A stretch of DNA of 64,000 bases from Carnobacterium_A sp047553015 (GCF_047553015.1 NZ_CP180212.1:1240001-1304000), one strand, 5' to 3'. Numbered from the stretch's first letter, positions 23,081 through 32,282 are shown. The notes: generated by a model not told the origin, from the letters alone. Translations and numbers: made by a program.

Positions 23081-24562
23081 TCAATATCCCCCAGTAGCAA
23101 GACTCATAATTTTTTCTTCTGTTGCTTCGATTCTATCCAACTCACCAGCGATTGTACCTTCATGAACAACGATAATTCGATCGCTAACCCCTAGTACTTC
23201 AGGCAAGTCACTTGAAACCATGATAATCGCTACACCACGATCGGTTAGTTCATTCATTAATTGATAAATTTCTCGTTTTGCACCAACATCGACTCCCCTA
23301 GTTGGCTCATCTAAGATGAGAACTTTTGAACCTATCCCAATCCATTTTGCAAGAACAACTTTTTGTTGATTCCCACCAGATAAATTTGAAACAGCTAATT
23401 CCGCAGATTGAGCTTTTACGCTTAATCGTTTCATTAATAATTCAACAAAGTCTTTTTCAGCAACCTCGTCAATCAAACCTCTCTTTTTAAACCCATCTAT
23501 TGAGGGTAGTGAAATATTTTCCTTAATCGAATAATCTAAAATTAAGCCTTCATCTTTTCGATTTTCTGTTAAAAACCCAATTCCTTGATGGATTGCATCG
23601 TTTGGTGTTTTAATCTTGAGTAAGTTATTTTCTAAATAGACTTCTCCTTGATCTAAGCTATCAATACCAAAGATTGCTCGCATCATTTCCGTCCGACCTG
23701 ATCCCATTAATCCAGAAAAACCAACAATTTCACCTTGTCTTACGTTAAAAGAAACATTTTCAAATACCCCTTTTTTAGTTAGGTGACGTCCTTCAAAAAC
23801 AATTTCACCTATTTCTGATTTTTTTTCAGGGTAATAATCATCTAAATCACGTCCAACCATTTTACGTACGACTTCATCTACATTTGTTTCACTTGTTTTT
23901 GTTGTATTAATAGAGACGCCATCACGCATAACCGTAATTGAGTCACTAATTTTGAATATTTCTTCCATTCTATGAGAGATATAAATAATAGCTACGCCTT
24001 TTTCTTTTAAATTCAGAATGATTTTAAATAACACTTCAATTTCTCTTTCTGTTAACGCAGCAGTTGGTTCATCCATAATCAAGACTTTTGCATTAGTCAT
24101 AAGAGCTTTTGCAATTTCTATCATTTGTTGCTGACCAACGGATAGTTGGCTCACTTCTAAGTTTAAATCGATTGCAATACCTAAATCATCAAAAATAGCT
24201 TTTGCTCTTTTTTCCATGTCTTTTTTATTCAACCAACCAAACTTATTTTTTAGCTCTTTTCCAATAAATAGGTTTTCTACAACGGTCATTTGAGGCCACG
24301 TATTCATTTCTTGATGAATGAAGCTCACGCCATGCTCTTCCGCTTCTTTAGGATTTTCATAGACGGTTTCTTTTTTATCAATCATGATTTCACCCGTATC
24401 GTATTTGTGCATACCGGTTAGAATATTCATTAACGTTGATTTCCCAGCACCATTTTCTCCCATCAGTGCATGGATTTTACCTCCTTTTAATTCAATATCA
24501 ACGCCTTTAAGAACAGAGTTTGTACCGAAACTTTTTGTGATGCCTTTCATTGTAACGTCCAT
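23081..24562 (-). CDS. rbsA: Ribose ABC importer ATP-binding protein
   Basis: Tandem ATPase that powers ribose uptake. The first half has Walker A GENGAGKST and signature LSVGQQQMIEIAKAL with Walker B VLIMDEPTAAL. The second half has the degenerate P-loop GLMGSGRTE normal for this family, with LSGGNQQKVVLAKW and ILDEPTRGVDVG. Length 493 residues is typical. It lies 11 bases after rbsD with the strong site AGGGGG. Confidence 0.95.
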   Translation of the reverse strand: MDVTMKGITKSFGTNSVLKGVDIELKGGKIHALMGENGAGKSTLMNILTGMHKYDTGEIMIDKKETVYENPKEAEEHGVSFIHQEMNTWPQMTVVENLFIGKELKNKFGWLNKKDMEKRAKAIFDDLGIAIDLNLEVSQLSVGQQQMIEIAKALMTNAKVLIMDEPTAALTEREIEVLFKIILNLKEKGVAIIYISHRMEEIFKISDSITVMRDGVSINTTKTSETNVDEVVRKMVGRDLDDYYPEKKSEIGEIVFEGRHLTKKGVFENVSFNVRQGEIVGFSGLMGSGRTEMMRAIFGIDSLDQGEVYLENNLLKIKTPNDAIHQGIGFLTENRKDEGLILDYSIKENISLPSIDGFKKRGLIDEVAEKDFVELLMKRLSVKAQSAELAVSNLSGGNQQKVVLAKWIGIGSKVLILDEPTRGVDVGAKREIYQLMNELTDRGVAIIMVSSDLPEVLGVSDRIIVVHEGTIAGELDRIEATEEKIMSLATGGY

Positions 24563-24573
24563 TTTTTTACCCC

Positions 24574-24969
24574 CTAGAATAGCACGCCCGATTGTAAGAT
24601 AATATTGGAATAAGGTGTTGCTTCTCCTGTTCTAATGATAGCTTTTGAATACCTTGTTTGCTTTTTAAACTCTTCATGGCTGCTGTAATGAATTGGTTTA
24701 TCGCCTAATTTTTCTTTAATTAATGCTAATTGAGCTGGATTATTCGACTTAATTTCGTCCGCTAAGATAACTTCTTCAATCTCCATTTCCTTTATTAAAA
24801 TATCTAATAGTTTTTGAAAGGGAGGGTCGTTTAAAGTTAAGGCTAAATCTATTTTTTTTACTCCAGTTGGAATAGGCAATCCTGCATCTGCAATGACGAT
24901 TTGATCCATATGGCCTAAATCAGCTAATAACTTAGCCATGTCACTATTTAATGTTCCATTCTTTTTCAT
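24574..24969 (-). CDS. rbsD: D-ribose pyranase
   Basis: Interconverts pyranose and furanose forms of ribose so that RbsK can use it. Family segments: MKKNGTLNSDMAKLLADLGHMDQIVIADAGLPIP at the N-terminus with the catalytic His20 region, and GEATPYSNIILQSGVLF at the C-terminus. Start ATG 24969 is preferred over the GTG three codons upstream by comparison with family length. It overlaps the rbsK end by 26 bases. Confidence 0.93.
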   Translation of the reverse strand: MKKNGTLNSDMAKLLADLGHMDQIVIADAGLPIPTGVKKIDLALTLNDPPFQKLLDILIKEMEIEEVILADEIKSNNPAQLALIKEKLGDKPIHYSSHEEFKKQTRYSKAIIRTGEATPYSNIILQSGVLF

Positions 24970-25849
24970 AAAGTCCACTCTCTTTCATCTCTACTAATGT
25001 TGGCATACCACTTTGTGCACCGAATTTTTGAATCGATAACGCTGCGGCTAAATTACCAAAACGGATACTTTCTATCATATCTAGTCCAGCTGTCAACGCA
25101 ACACCAAAAGCTCCGTTAAAGGTATCTCCAGCTCCTGTTGTATCTATTGGTGTGACTTTATATGAATCAACGTGAACTTCTTTTTCACCATCATTGAAAT
25201 AAACCCCCTTAGAACCCATTGTGACAATTAATTTATTGGGATACTTAGCCATTCCTTCTGATAAAGTTAATGTTGGGAAAAGCAAAGTAAATTCTGATTC
25301 ATTCGGAGTAAAATACGTAACTTGATCGATTAGAGCTTGATCTACTTTTTTAGCAGGAGCTGGATTATAAATTGTTTTTATACCTTTTTCAAAACAAGTT
25401 TGAATCACTTGCTCAATAATATCTAACGGCGTTTCGTTTTGTATAATAACAACGTCGCTTGATTCTAATTGTGATTGAGCGAGATTAATTTGTTCTTTGG
25501 TTATCTCATCATTGGCTCCAGGAATATAGATAATGCTGTTGTCTCCATCAACAACGGTGATATGTGCAGATCCTGAAGGTTTTTGTGTAACCCTTTCCAC
25601 AAAAGTTGTGTCAATGGAATTATTTTCTAAATTCAATACAATCTCTTTTCCAAAAAGGTCTGACCCAACTGTTCCAATCATACTGACTTGTCCGCCTAAA
25701 CGAGCAGCCGCAACCGCTTGATTAGCGCCTTTTCCACCAAATGTTGTCGTAAAAAGTTCTCCAAAAATAGTTTCGCCAACAGTTGGTCTTTTATCTGCTG
25801 TTACAACAAAATCTGTTGACAAACTGCCTACAACGGTCATGTTACTCAT
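24944..25849 (-). CDS. rbsK: Ribokinase
   Basis: PfkB-family kinase converting ribose to ribose 5-phosphate. N-terminal GSLSTDFVVTADKRPTVGET, the first PfkB signature GGKGANQAVAAARLGG and the second DTTGAGDTFNGAFGVAL with the catalytic Asp are all present. Length 301 residues is normal. Its ATG overlaps the stop of rbsR (ATGA), so translation is coupled. Confidence 0.95.
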   Translation of the reverse strand: MSNMTVVGSLSTDFVVTADKRPTVGETIFGELFTTTFGGKGANQAVAAARLGGQVSMIGTVGSDLFGKEIVLNLENNSIDTTFVERVTQKPSGSAHITVVDGDNSIIYIPGANDEITKEQINLAQSQLESSDVVIIQNETPLDIIEQVIQTCFEKGIKTIYNPAPAKKVDQALIDQVTYFTPNESEFTLLFPTLTLSEGMAKYPNKLIVTMGSKGVYFNDGEKEVHVDSYKVTPIDTTGAGDTFNGAFGVALTAGLDMIESIRFGNLAAALSIQKFGAQSGMPTLVEMKESGLYEKEWNIK

Positions 25850-26826
25850 ACGTTTTCCTTCTTTCTTAAAGACTCTCTTATTTCAAGCTTTACTGGCAAT
25901 TGAATCGTTTTTTCTTTTACTTTCAATCCTTCTATCCGGTTGCACAATATTTCAGCACCTTTATAGCCAATTTGATACGCTGGTTGTACAATGGTTGATA
26001 GACTTGGGTACATCAATTTACTATAAGGATTGTCATCGTATCCAATCACTTGAACATCTGTTGGAATGGTTAATCCTCGACGAATCGCTTCACGCATAAT
26101 GGTTAAAGCATGAATATCATTTGACGCAATAATGCTTGACACATCAGGAAACAGTTCGAATAATTGGTAAGCCGATTCTTGAGCGGAGTCAAATTGATAG
26201 GACTCTGTTTCAAACAACTGATACGGTACATTATTTTCTTCCAATACTTTGACACTGCCAGCTAAACGAACGAGTGAATTTGAAATCGATCGTGGTCCAA
26301 CCATCACAACCACTTGACCAGGACTTCTTTCACTTACAGCTAATGCTGCTAGCATTCCACCTTGGTAATCATCAGAATGAACAGAATATTCTTTATCTGA
26401 AGTAATTCTATCTAACATGACAAAAGGCATATTTTTTAAATCATTTGAACTACTCTCAACAGCTGATAACACACCTGCTACATTGTTTTGAGCAAAAGTC
26501 CGTATGTATTCTGCTTCTTTCAAGGGATTCTCTTGGACATTGCCTAAAATTAATTTGTATCCCATTTCATTTACCTTATCCTCTACACCTTTAGCAACTA
26601 ATGGAAAGAATGGATTGGCAATATCTGGTAAAAGCAAGCCAATTAATTTAGATTTTTTTTGAAAGAGTGAACGAGCTACTTCGTTAGGATAAAAATCCAA
26701 TTCTTTGATTGCTGCTTCAACTTTCAACTGACTTTTCTCACTAACATACCCGCTTTTGTTCAATGCTCTTGAAACAGTTGCTACGGATACACCAGCTAGC
26801 TTTGCAACATCTTTGATTGTTTTCAT
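25846..26826 (-). CDS. rbsR: LacI-family ribose operon repressor
   Basis: N-terminal LacI helix-turn-helix MKTIKDVAKLAGVSVATVSR with hinge helix (FYPNEVARSLFQKKS), followed by a periplasmic-binding-like effector domain. ATG 26826 lies after GAGGTGAATGGG; the longer frame to 26874 would start inside the operator and is rejected. It is the first gene of the operon and has a LacI-type palindrome at its own transcription start. A second perfect copy precedes the nucleoside hydrolase gene, so this regulator likely controls both. Confidence 0.9.
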   Translation of the reverse strand: MKTIKDVAKLAGVSVATVSRALNKSGYVSEKSQLKVEAAIKELDFYPNEVARSLFQKKSKLIGLLLPDIANPFFPLVAKGVEDKVNEMGYKLILGNVQENPLKEAEYIRTFAQNNVAGVLSAVESSSNDLKNMPFVMLDRITSDKEYSVHSDDYQGGMLAALAVSERSPGQVVVMVGPRSISNSLVRLAGSVKVLEENNVPYQLFETESYQFDSAQESAYQLFELFPDVSSIIASNDIHALTIMREAIRRGLTIPTDVQVIGYDDNPYSKLMYPSLSTIVQPAYQIGYKGAEILCNRIEGLKVKEKTIQLPVKLEIRESLRKKENV

Positions 26827-26855
26827 CCCATTCACCTCATTAAGTCTGTTTAATG

Positions 26856-26869
26856 TGTAACCGATTACA
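26856..26869. promoter_or_regulatory. RbsR operator at the rbs promoter
   Basis: TGTAACCGATTACA is a 14-base LacI-type palindrome with a central CG and one mismatch. It lies just downstream of the -10 box at the expected transcription start of rbsR. Confidence 0.78.
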
Positions 26870-26874
26870 TACAT

Positions 26875-26903
26875 ATAATAGCATTTTTATTTTCCGTATG
26901 CAA
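26875..26903 (-). promoter_or_regulatory. Sigma-A promoter of the rbs operon
   Basis: Minus-strand TTGCAT (26898-26903) and TATTAT (26875-26880) are separated by exactly 17 bases. Confidence 0.75.
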
Positions 26904-26912
26904 GCGTTATCA
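26899..26912. promoter_or_regulatory. cre (CcpA) site overlapping the rbs -35 box
   Basis: TGCAAGCGTTATCA matches TGWAANCGNTNWCA at all but one position. It overlaps the -35 box, consistent with CcpA repression of ribose use in the presence of glucose. Confidence 0.65.
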
Positions 26913-26924
26913 TTAAAAAGTTTT

Positions 26925-26957
26925 AAAAAAATAAACAGAATAAAAAAATATTCTGTT
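26925..26957 (-). terminator. Terminator after the nucleoside hydrolase gene
   Basis: The stem AACAGAATA / TATTCTGTT is followed on the minus strand by TATTTTTTT. A second small palindrome (GTAGACTTAGTCTAC) overlaps the hydrolase stop codon at 26967-26981. Confidence 0.8.
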
Positions 26958-26972
26958 CACAAAAAAGTAGAC

Positions 26973-27899
26973 TTAGTCTACACAGTGTTCGATACTGGTT
27001 AAAAACCATTTTTTAAACGCATCTTGATCAATATCCAAACAAACTGTTGCGTTTGCTTCTTTTTTCAAAAAGCCTTTTAAATCTACAATAGTAGCACCTG
27101 TTGTGTATCTACCATTTAATTCAACATCCATAAAAGCCTCTACTACTTCGAATAAATCTGGTCTTAAGAGATAAGCAATCGCTGTACTATCATACATTGT
27201 TAATCCCGTCTGCATACTTCCGCCTCTGTAGCGTTTGAATAACTGGTAAAACATCTCTCCAATTTTATTCATTTCTTTTATTTTCATGCTATCCTCTAAT
27301 AAGATTAAGGCTTTCAGTCCTAAATCTAGTCCCACCATGACAATCGGTACTCCTGAATCAAATACAATTTTAGCAGCTTCAGGATCAAAATCAATATTGT
27401 ATTCAGACATCACCCCACTATTGCCTCTTGTAAGTGAGCCGCCCATAAAAATAATCTCTTTCATTTTCGTTTTCGTTTCAGGATACATTTTTAAAAGCAT
27501 CGCTATATTTGTTAATGGTCCAATACCTACAATCGTAATCGGTTCTTGACTAGTTAAAATAGTTTCTCTCATTGCATTTACTGCATGTTCTTTTAGCAAT
27601 AGACGCTCTGTTGGCTCTTCAAAAGTGTACCCTTCCATACCCGTTTCACCATGAATCGCACCAGCATTTATTATTTCTTTGATTAACGGTGCATCTAGAC
27701 CTTTAGCTACAGGAACATCTTTATTAAAAAATTGAAGCAACTTTAACGCATTTTGTGTAACATAGTCTAAACCAACATTCCCTGCAACAGTGGTAATCAA
27801 TTTTACCTCAATGTCCTCGCTATAAAGAGCAATAGCTAATGCTACTGCATCATCAATCCCAGGATCTGTATCAATGATAACTTGCTTTTTTACCACTAT
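26973..27899 (-). CDS. Ribonucleoside hydrolase (IunH/Rih family)
   Basis: Hydrolyses nucleosides to base and ribose, feeding the neighbouring ribose genes. The Ca-binding signature IIDTDPGIDDAVALAIAL is at the N-terminus. Further family features are GAIHGETGMEGY, EPITIVGIGPLTNIA, FMGGS and EYNIDFDPEAA. I prefer GTG 27899 with the site AGTAGGGATAATA because family members start just before the DTDPG strand. The frame stays open to 27950. An RbsR-type operator lies upstream. Base specificity is not predictable. Confidence 0.87.
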   Translation of the reverse strand: MVVKKQVIIDTDPGIDDAVALAIALYSEDIEVKLITTVAGNVGLDYVTQNALKLLQFFNKDVPVAKGLDAPLIKEIINAGAIHGETGMEGYTFEEPTERLLLKEHAVNAMRETILTSQEPITIVGIGPLTNIAMLLKMYPETKTKMKEIIFMGGSLTRGNSGVMSEYNIDFDPEAAKIVFDSGVPIVMVGLDLGLKALILLEDSMKIKEMNKIGEMFYQLFKRYRGGSMQTGLTMYDSTAIAYLLRPDLFEVVEAFMDVELNGRYTTGATIVDLKGFLKKEANATVCLDIDQDAFKKWFLTSIEHCVD

Positions 27900-27980
27900 T
27901 ATCCCTACTTTCTTATTGGAGTAAAACTGAATGAATAGGATTCGTTTCAAGTGATTTTTAGTCTCTTTTTAATCCATTCA

Positions 27981-27994
27981 TGTAATCGATTACA
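27981..27994. promoter_or_regulatory. RbsR-type operator upstream of the nucleoside hydrolase
   Basis: TGTAATCGATTACA is a perfect 14-base palindrome, identical in design to the site at the rbs promoter. It implies co-regulation of ribose and nucleoside use. A plausible -35 (TTGTAT) lies upstream on the minus strand. Confidence 0.75.
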
Positions 27995-28043
27995 ACTAAA
28001 CAGTATCATTTTAGTGACCCATATACAAGTACTAATCTAGGGA

Positions 28044-28922
28044 CTAAGTAAGCAATTTGATAAACTGTTGTGCAATCTCCATTCCTTTTGCATTAGCTGT
28101 TTTAAGATAAATTAAATGAAAGGGATGTTCAATGACAAAGTCTTTAATTTTAATTTCTTTGAGTGTTCCCGCTGCAAGTTCTTCTTCAACGGCACTACGG
28201 TATAGAAAAGTAATCCCTAAGTCTTTTTTTACTAACTCTTTAATAGTAGAAATATTTCCTATCATCATCATTTTAGTGAAACTTTCTAAAAGAATACTTT
28301 TATTTTTTAAGGCTGTTTCTAATATTAAGCGTGAGCCTGAACCAATTTCCCTAATGATTAATTGGTGAGAAAATAAATCACTAATTGGTTGTTTCTTTTT
28401 CCATAAAGGATTACTTTCTGCACAAACAGCAATAAAAGATTCATCAGATAATTTATGAAATCCAAATACCTGTTGATTAAATTCTCCTTCAACAAAGGCA
28501 AAATCAATTGTCCCATGTTCTAAATGATCAATTAAAGAGGCCGTATTATCTACTAACATTGATAGCGTATGTGTCGGATAAGCATGGATGTATTTTTCAA
28601 TACTATCAGGCATCGTGTACTCACCTATTGTTAACGTTGCACCAAATATAAAAGAAGGAGCTTCCATTTTCGGTGCTAATTTTTTCTGAATCTGTTGAAT
28701 TTCTTTTTGTAAGAGCAAAAGATCTTTTTGTAATTGCTTGCCTTTTTTTGTTAACGTTACTTGCCTATTCTCATAATGAAGCAACTCAACATTTAATTCA
28801 TTTTGTAAATACTGAATGTGTTGAGTAACGGCGGGTTGAGTAATGTGTAATTTTTTTGCAGTTTGAGTATAATTCATAACTTCTGCTAAAGTTAAAAAAG
28901 TTTGATAGCGGTAATCTAGCAC
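28044..28922 (-). CDS. LysR-family regulator (CysL/YwfK-like), divergent from yeiH
   Basis: N-terminal LysR helix-turn-helix (TFLTLAEVMNYTQTAKKLHITQPAVTQHI, residues 9-37) and a C-terminal effector-binding domain. Start GTG 28922 follows GAGAGGAAG. It is divergent from a YeiH-family membrane protein gene. This pairing is common and suggests control of that gene, with inorganic sulfur or a related metabolite as a possible signal (inference). The intergenic region has the inverted repeat ATCATT-N8-AATGAT, a possible LysR site. Confidence 0.88.
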   Translation of the reverse strand: MLDYRYQTFLTLAEVMNYTQTAKKLHITQPAVTQHIQYLQNELNVELLHYENRQVTLTKKGKQLQKDLLLLQKEIQQIQKKLAPKMEAPSFIFGATLTIGEYTMPDSIEKYIHAYPTHTLSMLVDNTASLIDHLEHGTIDFAFVEGEFNQQVFGFHKLSDESFIAVCAESNPLWKKKQPISDLFSHQLIIREIGSGSRLILETALKNKSILLESFTKMMMIGNISTIKELVKKDLGITFLYRSAVEEELAAGTLKEIKIKDFVIEHPFHLIYLKTANAKGMEIAQQFIKLLT

Positions 28923-29034
28923 ATTATTCTTCCTCTCTATAACTATATCTTATCATTAGATAATAAATGATTATTTTAACTTATGCAATTTTAAGTGTAA
29001 ACTCCTCTTATACTAAAGAAACAAAAGGAGAACA

Positions 29035-30063
29035 ATGATGATTCAAAAAATAATAGAAAAAACAAAATTTATTTTACCTGGTTTGGCTGTAAGTGTCAGT
29101 ATTTCCATTATTAGTCAAGAATTAGCCCTCTTTATTCCGACTATCGGTGCAGCTTTAATGGCTATTTTTCTAGGCATCTTATTAGGCAATACCCTTTTAA
29201 ATAAGCCTATTTTAAATACTGGAACTAAATTTTCAGAAAAAAGTTTGTTAGAATTTTCAATTGTCTTAAACGGATTAATCCTTGATTTTCACATTATCAA
29301 ACAAGTAGGTTTTACAGGATTTACCTTCATCTTATTCCAAATGGTTGCGACGATTGTTGCTGCTTACTGGATTGGACGCTATTTGAAATTTGGCAAGAAA
29401 TTTTCTTTATTGATGGGGGCCGGAAATGCTGTCTGTGGTTCTTCTGCCATTGGAACAGTCGCTCCAGTTATTGATGCACAGGAAAAGGATAAAGGATTGT
29501 CCATCACGATTGTCAATGTAACGGGTACGCTTTTAATGGTTACCTTACCCATCCTTTCCGCTATTCTTTATACTCATGAAACAGTACAAACCTCTGCTCT
29601 TATCGGAGGAACCGTTCAGTCTATTGGACAAGTCATTGCCTCAGCAAAGCTAGTTAATGATGATGTAGCAAATCTCTCAATTGTGTTTAAATTAATGCGT
29701 GTTTTATTGATTATTGGAGTTGCTTTAGTTTTTGGAAAAATGAATTTCGAAGAAGATAAGTCTTTATTTTCTAAGTCCGAGAATCACCACGAAAAAACAA
29801 CCAGTTCAGCAGGTGTTCCTTGGTTTATTATTGGATTCTTTTGTTTATTTTTATTAAGGAGTTTCATTTCATTGCCAGACTACATGATAACAAGCGCTCA
29901 AGGCATCAGCAATCAATTTGAAATAGCTGCTTTAGCTGCTATTGGTTTACGTGTTAAGTTCTCTGATATCGTTAAAGAAGGCCCAAAAACGTTACTTTAC
30001 GGATTACTAGTCGGTACAACACAGATACTAGTAGCCATCGCCTTGATTTTTTGGTTGTTTTAA
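29035..30063 (+). CDS. YeiH-family putative membrane exporter (UPF0324)
   Basis: About ten hydrophobic segments with the YeiH/UPF0324 signatures: IGAALMAIFLGILLGNTL near residue 40, FSIVLNGLILDF near residue 82, and LLMGAGNAVCGSSAIGTVAPVIDA near residue 125. Also LIGGTVQSIGQVIASAKLV near residue 190. Members are described as putative sulfate exporters, but the true substrate is not firmly established. ATGATG at 29035 follows AAAGGAGAACA. A divergent LysR regulator probably controls it. Confidence 0.85.
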   Translation: MMIQKIIEKTKFILPGLAVSVSISIISQELALFIPTIGAALMAIFLGILLGNTLLNKPILNTGTKFSEKSLLEFSIVLNGLILDFHIIKQVGFTGFTFILFQMVATIVAAYWIGRYLKFGKKFSLLMGAGNAVCGSSAIGTVAPVIDAQEKDKGLSITIVNVTGTLLMVTLPILSAILYTHETVQTSALIGGTVQSIGQVIASAKLVNDDVANLSIVFKLMRVLLIIGVALVFGKMNFEEDKSLFSKSENHHEKTTSSAGVPWFIIGFFCLFLLRSFISLPDYMITSAQGISNQFEIAALAAIGLRVKFSDIVKEGPKTLLYGLLVGTTQILVAIALIFWLF

Positions 30064-30072
30064 GTCTAATTT

Positions 30073-30119
30073 AATAAGCGTTACACTAGCTAGTTCCTGC
30101 TAGTATAACGCTTATTTTT
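30073..30119. terminator. Terminator after the YeiH-family gene
   Basis: A long stem (AATAAGCGTTAcACTAGC with GCTAGTaTAACGCTTATT) with an eight-base loop is followed by TTTTTA. It separates yeiH from the convergent HAD gene and may act both ways. Confidence 0.82.
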
Positions 30120-30924
30120 AATTTAAAGCCCACTGATAAATGGCATAAGCAACGCCATCTTCTTCATTAGACTTCGTTTCATATTTAGCAGCTGCCTTGA
30201 TTGAATCTGTCGCATTTCCCATCGCGACACTTTCCTCAACGGCATTCATTAAATCAATGTCATTTTCTCCATCACCAATAGTCATAATGGCTGCCATCGG
30301 AATAGCTAATAATTCAGCTAATCCAGTCAGTCCATCGCCTTTATTGGCTTTTTTTGGCAGCAATTCAAACACATAAGACAAACTTCTAATTGGGTAAAAC
30401 TTTTCATACCATTCATTCGGAACAGCTTTTACAAAACAATCCAATTCTTCAGGTTCTCCTACAAACATAGCTTTATAAATAACCCTATCTTTAGGGATAT
30501 CTTTTATTTCTAAGTGGATAGGTTCCATGTTAAGGATTGCTGCATCAAATAATAGCCGATCTGTTTTTTCACCAGTATAGAAATAGTGGCTCTCATCAAA
30601 AAAAGCTACATTTAAGGCAAAATCTTTTCTAACAGCATCTATTTCACTCAATTCAGCGTGTTCTAACTGATGGCTATAAACAATTTCTTTTGTATTTGTT
30701 CTTTGAATCAATGTTCCATTTAGTGAAATCACATAATTATCTTGATTTGGTAAATCTAATTGTTCCATATAAGGGTAAACAGCTTTTAAAGGTCTTCCTG
30801 TACACAACACAATTTTTATTCCGCGTTCATTTGCTTCAAAGATAGCCTTTTTGACATTATCTGTAAGTTGATGGGCGTTAGTTAATAACGTTCCATCCAT
30901 ATCAATAGCAATTAATTTAATCAA
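30118..30924 (-). CDS. Cof-type HAD phosphatase
   Basis: Haloacid dehalogenase family phosphatase of the Cof/YidA type, acting on sugar phosphates or cofactors. Motif I is IAIDMDGTLL at the N-terminus, motif II VLCTGRP near residue 43, the Lys motif NKGDGLTGLAELL near residue 200, and motif IV TIGDGENDIDLMNAV near residue 220. Length 268 residues. Start is TTG 30924, nine bases after GGGAG. The substrate cannot be predicted and there is no operon partner. Confidence 0.88.
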   Translation of the reverse strand: MIKLIAIDMDGTLLTNAHQLTDNVKKAIFEANERGIKIVLCTGRPLKAVYPYMEQLDLPNQDNYVISLNGTLIQRTNTKEIVYSHQLEHAELSEIDAVRKDFALNVAFFDESHYFYTGEKTDRLLFDAAILNMEPIHLEIKDIPKDRVIYKAMFVGEPEELDCFVKAVPNEWYEKFYPIRSLSYVFELLPKKANKGDGLTGLAELLAIPMAAIMTIGDGENDIDLMNAVEESVAMGNATDSIKAAAKYETKSNEEDGVAYAIYQWALN

Positions 30925-31010
30925 TTCAATCGACTCCCTTAGTATTCTTACGCATCCCTATTTAATATACCATACTTCTAATTAAGAATAACTTTAAGAA
31001 AAAGCAACAT

Positions 31011-31038
31011 AAAAAAGCTAACAATAAAGTCAGCTTTT
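31011..31038 (-). terminator. Terminator after the small hypothetical gene
   Basis: The stem AAAGCTGAC / GTTAGCTTT (one mismatch) is followed by TTTTTT on the minus strand, directly after the stop at 31040. Confidence 0.65.
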
Positions 31039-31039
31039 G

Positions 31040-31315
31040 TTAGTCTATTATTATTCTATTCCCTAAACGATTGGGCTGATAGATAAACTTACCGTTATTG
31101 GATTCAATCATAATACTTAATTTAAATTTAGACATTAGGAAATCACCAATTGCTTCTTTTGTATAAAACACATCTGTTGGAAACATTTCTGTTGGTGTTT
31201 TAACTTTCACTTCAAAAAAACCATTAATAGCGGTTTCTACAAAGATTAAATCTGAACAAGCTTGTAGTTCTTTCATTTCATCTTCAGTTAAATCTTCAAT
31301 ATTTCCTTGATTCAT
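31040..31315 (-). CDS. Hypothetical protein
   Basis: A 91-residue protein I do not recognise. It begins MNQGNIEDLTEDEMKELQAC, with a mixed alpha/beta pattern after it (LIFVETAINGFFEVKVK, DVFYTKEAIGDFLMSKF). There is no membrane segment or signal peptide. ATG 31315 lies after GGGAG with a slightly long spacing; the frame stays open upstream to TTG 31354, which lacks a ribosome site. It stands alone between two terminated units. Confidence 0.55.
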   Translation of the reverse strand: MNQGNIEDLTEDEMKELQACSDLIFVETAINGFFEVKVKTPTEMFPTDVFYTKEAIGDFLMSKFKLSIMIESNNGKFIYQPNRLGNRIIID

Positions 31316-31427
31316 TTTAATTGTTCTCCCATCAATAAAAGCTTTTAAAAGCAAGCTTGTTTGCTAAGAATAAATGAAATCAAAGCCAATGTCAAGAAGG
31401 CTTCAAGTTAGCATATGGCTCTTTCTT

Positions 31428-32282
31428 TTATCCAACATTTTCTTTTGATATCATTGCTTTTATTCCAATTAAGATACCATATAATGTATCCGTTCCTGAA
31501 GTGTGCCCAAACAGTAGCATCCACTCTAATTTAGATTGAATGGCTTTTTGATCGTTAGAATAGATAGATTCGATTAAATCCTTAATATTCTCATTCACTA
31601 CTCCATGTAACAAGCAAGTTAAGTAAGCTAGACTAATATCGGTGGTTTGTTCTGTACGAATAAAGGGACGTAGAGCTTGGATTGGTTCTTTTTGTTGACC
31701 AAATAAGGTCAAAACACTTAGATACCCAATTAAGAAATCATCTCCACTAGGTGTCAAGCCTATTCCTCTGCCAACAAAATGATTGAAAATAGAATAATCG
31801 GATAATTTTTCCTGTGGATACTTACTCAATTCATCAATATGATTAATCGTTTCTGTACTTAATGGCAGACCCGTCTTCATTTTTAACGGCAGTTTATTCA
31901 GTTCTTTATAAAAAACGGTTTCTCCAAGTTGGTCATTTGGTAAGAAATCAATTGGTTTAAGAGTTAAGTCTGTTGTAATTAATGCTTCTAGACTAACGAT
32001 TGAAACAATTTTATTCAAGTGATTATAAAAAAACAAGGTATTATTTTGATAATTAACAAAGTGATTTATTTTGACAGCTTTTAAAAGAGACGCCATTTTT
32101 TCATTGCCTATTTTTAATCCAAAAGCCGATAAAGGCTCCAATAAATCACTCACATGAACCAATTGTTTTCCTAATTGAATGTTGAGACTATGTGTAAAAA
32201 TACTATGAACGAATCCAGAATAATCTTCTTTTAAAAAATCTGTTAGGTAACCACTTTTCTTTGCTTGTTGCTCTGGCATCAC
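31428..32282 (-). CDS. DUF2877 protein, AllH-like carbamoyltransferase subunit (copy 1)
   Basis: 284 residues with the DUF2877 hallmark GRGIGLTPSGDDFLIGYL near residue 168. A second hallmark is LLFGHTSGTDTLYGILIG near the C-terminus. In E. coli the family member AllH (YlbF) forms oxamate carbamoyltransferase with AllF (FdrA) and AllG (YlbE). The nearby FdrA and DUF1116 genes support a similar complex here. A terminator-like hairpin separates it from the upstream DUF1116 gene, so it may have its own promoter (TATACT on the minus strand near 32310). Start is GTG 32282 or the adjacent ATG 32279. Confidence 0.75.
   Translation of the reverse strand: MMPEQQAKKSGYLTDFLKEDYSGFVHSIFTHSLNIQLGKQLVHVSDLLEPLSAFGLKIGNEKMASLLKAVKINHFVNYQNNTLFFYNHLNKIVSIVSLEALITTDLTLKPIDFLPNDQLGETVFYKELNKLPLKMKTGLPLSTETINHIDELSKYPQEKLSDYSIFNHFVGRGIGLTPSGDDFLIGYLSVLTLFGQQKEPIQALRPFIRTEQTTDISLAYLTCLLHGVVNENIKDLIESIYSNDQKAIQSKLEWMLLFGHTSGTDTLYGILIGIKAMISKENVG

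Noticed and set aside
22709..23194. A 161-codon plus-strand frame over rbsC and the end of rbsA
   Set aside because: Antisense shadow with the composition of reversed membrane codons, crossing two well supported genes.
26827..26874. Sixteen-codon N-terminal extension of RbsR
   Set aside because: It would start inside the RbsR operator near the -10 box; the LacI helix-turn-helix begins at the downstream Met.
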